6,690 nucleotides of DNA from Bacteroidales bacterium (GTDB lineage Bacteria > Bacteroidota > Bacteroidia > Bacteroidales > PUMT01), in NCBI GenBank assembly GCA_007132365.1, contig SLOS01000377.1, forward strand, positions 1 to 6,690. The letters are read 5' to 3'. A program made the position numbers and the translations under genes. Shown here one piece after another: positions 6,032-6,690 of this stretch. The first letter of the stretch is position 1. Each line of letters begins with the position of its first letter. The notes beneath the pieces were generated by a model that was not told where the DNA came from, ran no database searches, and was given only the letters and a program-made list of their open reading frames with translations.

Positions 6032-6690
6032 TTATATTCTCACATAATTGGTGCCGTAGGGATACCTCTGTGGCCTGCTTAGCATGGCATTGGCAGCATC
6101 ATTGTTCCTGAATCTCTCAGCCCTGGGATCCCATTCCAGCCTGCCGGGTATCTTCATGGCAATATGGCTTATAAGGCATACAGTGCAGCCCCGGTGACCA
6201 ATTTCTACGGGACATATCGGCTGCCTGCGGCTTACTATGCAATCAAGCCAGTTACCGTAATGATCATCACTGCGGTACAAATTTATTTCACCGGGCCCGA
6301 TTTTTGATTTCAGAATCTCAGGATCGCTGGCATCAAGCGCCCTGCGGCTGGCATCGGCCTCTACGGGATCGCTGGCTGTTGCCCTGTAGGCGCCGCGCGA
6401 TACAAATATCCACCCGTCTGTCCCCTCATAGCGGATACCGTTGGGAAAACCGCCGCTGGTGTACATATGAATGCCGTTCTCGTATTCAGCCTTAACCATA
6501 AAATCACCATGAACATTCCACAGCCCTGACCTTGGAAATTCTGCCACTGCCTCGACTGATACAGGGCCTGTATATTCAGTATCCATTCCCCAGGCTGCCG
6601 AGTCGAAATGATGCTGACCCCATCCCGTGATCATGCCGGAACCATAATTTTCTAACCTCAGCCAGCCGGGACGGCCATAATCATTCTGCG
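6032..6690 (-). CDS. Gfo/Idh/MocA family oxidoreductase, C-terminal part (cut by window edge)
   Basis: The 3' part of a gene whose frame stays open through the right edge; about 219 residues are visible, and the ATG at 6634 is internal. The family uses NAD(P) to oxidise or reduce sugars, inositols and related compounds, but the N-terminal dinucleotide-binding domain is outside the window. Visible landmarks: RPGWLRLENYGSGMITGWG, then QHHFDSAAWGMD (6616-6581), which carries the His-containing substrate-site motif; TGPVSVEAVAEFP; a beta-sheet domain with YEGTDGWIFVSRG; HYGNWLDCIVSRRQP; and the C-terminal block RLEWDPRAERFRNND with ANAML and RPQRYPY. This long C-terminal domain is typical of secreted or Tat-exported oxidoreductases of Bacteroidota and Planctomycetota; whether this one is exported cannot be seen. 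The TAA is at 6032-6034, 39 bp before the UroD-family start, suggesting an operon. The substrate is unknown. Confidence 0.9.
   Translation of the reverse strand, partial: QNDYGRPGWLRLENYGSGMITGWGQHHFDSAAWGMDTEYTGPVSVEAVAEFPRSGLWNVHGDFMVKAEYENGIHMYTSGGFPNGIRYEGTDGWIFVSRGAYRATASDPVEADASRRALDASDPEILKSKIGPGEINLYRSDDHYGNWLDCIVSRRQPICPVEIGHRGCTVCLISHIAMKIPGRLEWDPRAERFRNNDAANAMLSRPQRYPYGTNYVRI

Noticed and set aside
1..6690. CRISPR arrays, tRNA/rRNA genes, insertion sequences, integrase sites
   Set aside because: No regularly spaced repeats, cloverleaf-like segments, transposase motifs or flanking terminal repeats were seen when reading both strands by eye.

Overview
The window looks like chromosomal DNA from a member of the Bacteroidota, most likely an environmental Bacteroidales/Marinilabiliales-type organism. 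The clues are a moderate, slightly AT-rich composition, start codons with no Shine-Dalgarno sequence, upstream motifs resembling the Bacteroidota -7 element TAnnTTTG, and proteins whose style is typical of that phylum (a DUF4197 lipoprotein, a HelD-type helicase, and a Gfo/Idh/MocA oxidoreductase with the long C-terminal domain). This assignment is by eye; no similarity search was run.

Layout from left to right: a DUF4197 lipoprotein gene (+, 123-869) converges on a NUDIX hydrolase gene (-, 1005-1559). The NUDIX gene is divergent from a family 2 glycosyltransferase (+, 1669-2664), and the roughly 110 bp between them carries two back-to-back promoter-like boxes. After a 119 bp gap with three small inverted repeats comes a helD-like gene (+, 2784-4844), encoding a superfamily 1 motor of the type that strips stalled RNA polymerase from DNA. 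It converges on a two-gene minus-strand unit: a Gfo/Idh/MocA oxidoreductase, cut by the right edge of the window (6032-6690), followed 39 bp later by a uroporphyrinogen decarboxylase-family protein (4958-5992).

The left and middle genes look like independent housekeeping or accessory genes: envelope lipoprotein, nucleotide-sugar or ADP-ribose clean-up, surface glycan assembly, and RNA polymerase recycling. Only the Gfo/Idh-UroD pair looks like a functional unit, probably catabolism of a sugar-like or methylated compound, with the substrate unknown. I see no CRISPR array, tRNA, rRNA, insertion sequence, phage gene or toxin-antitoxin pair. There is no convincing evidence for a wholly new system. 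The items most worth a second look are the UroD-family protein that lacks the cysteine zinc ligands of methyltransferase relatives, the compact HelD with its structured-looking leader, and the extra C-terminal domain on the glycosyltransferase.
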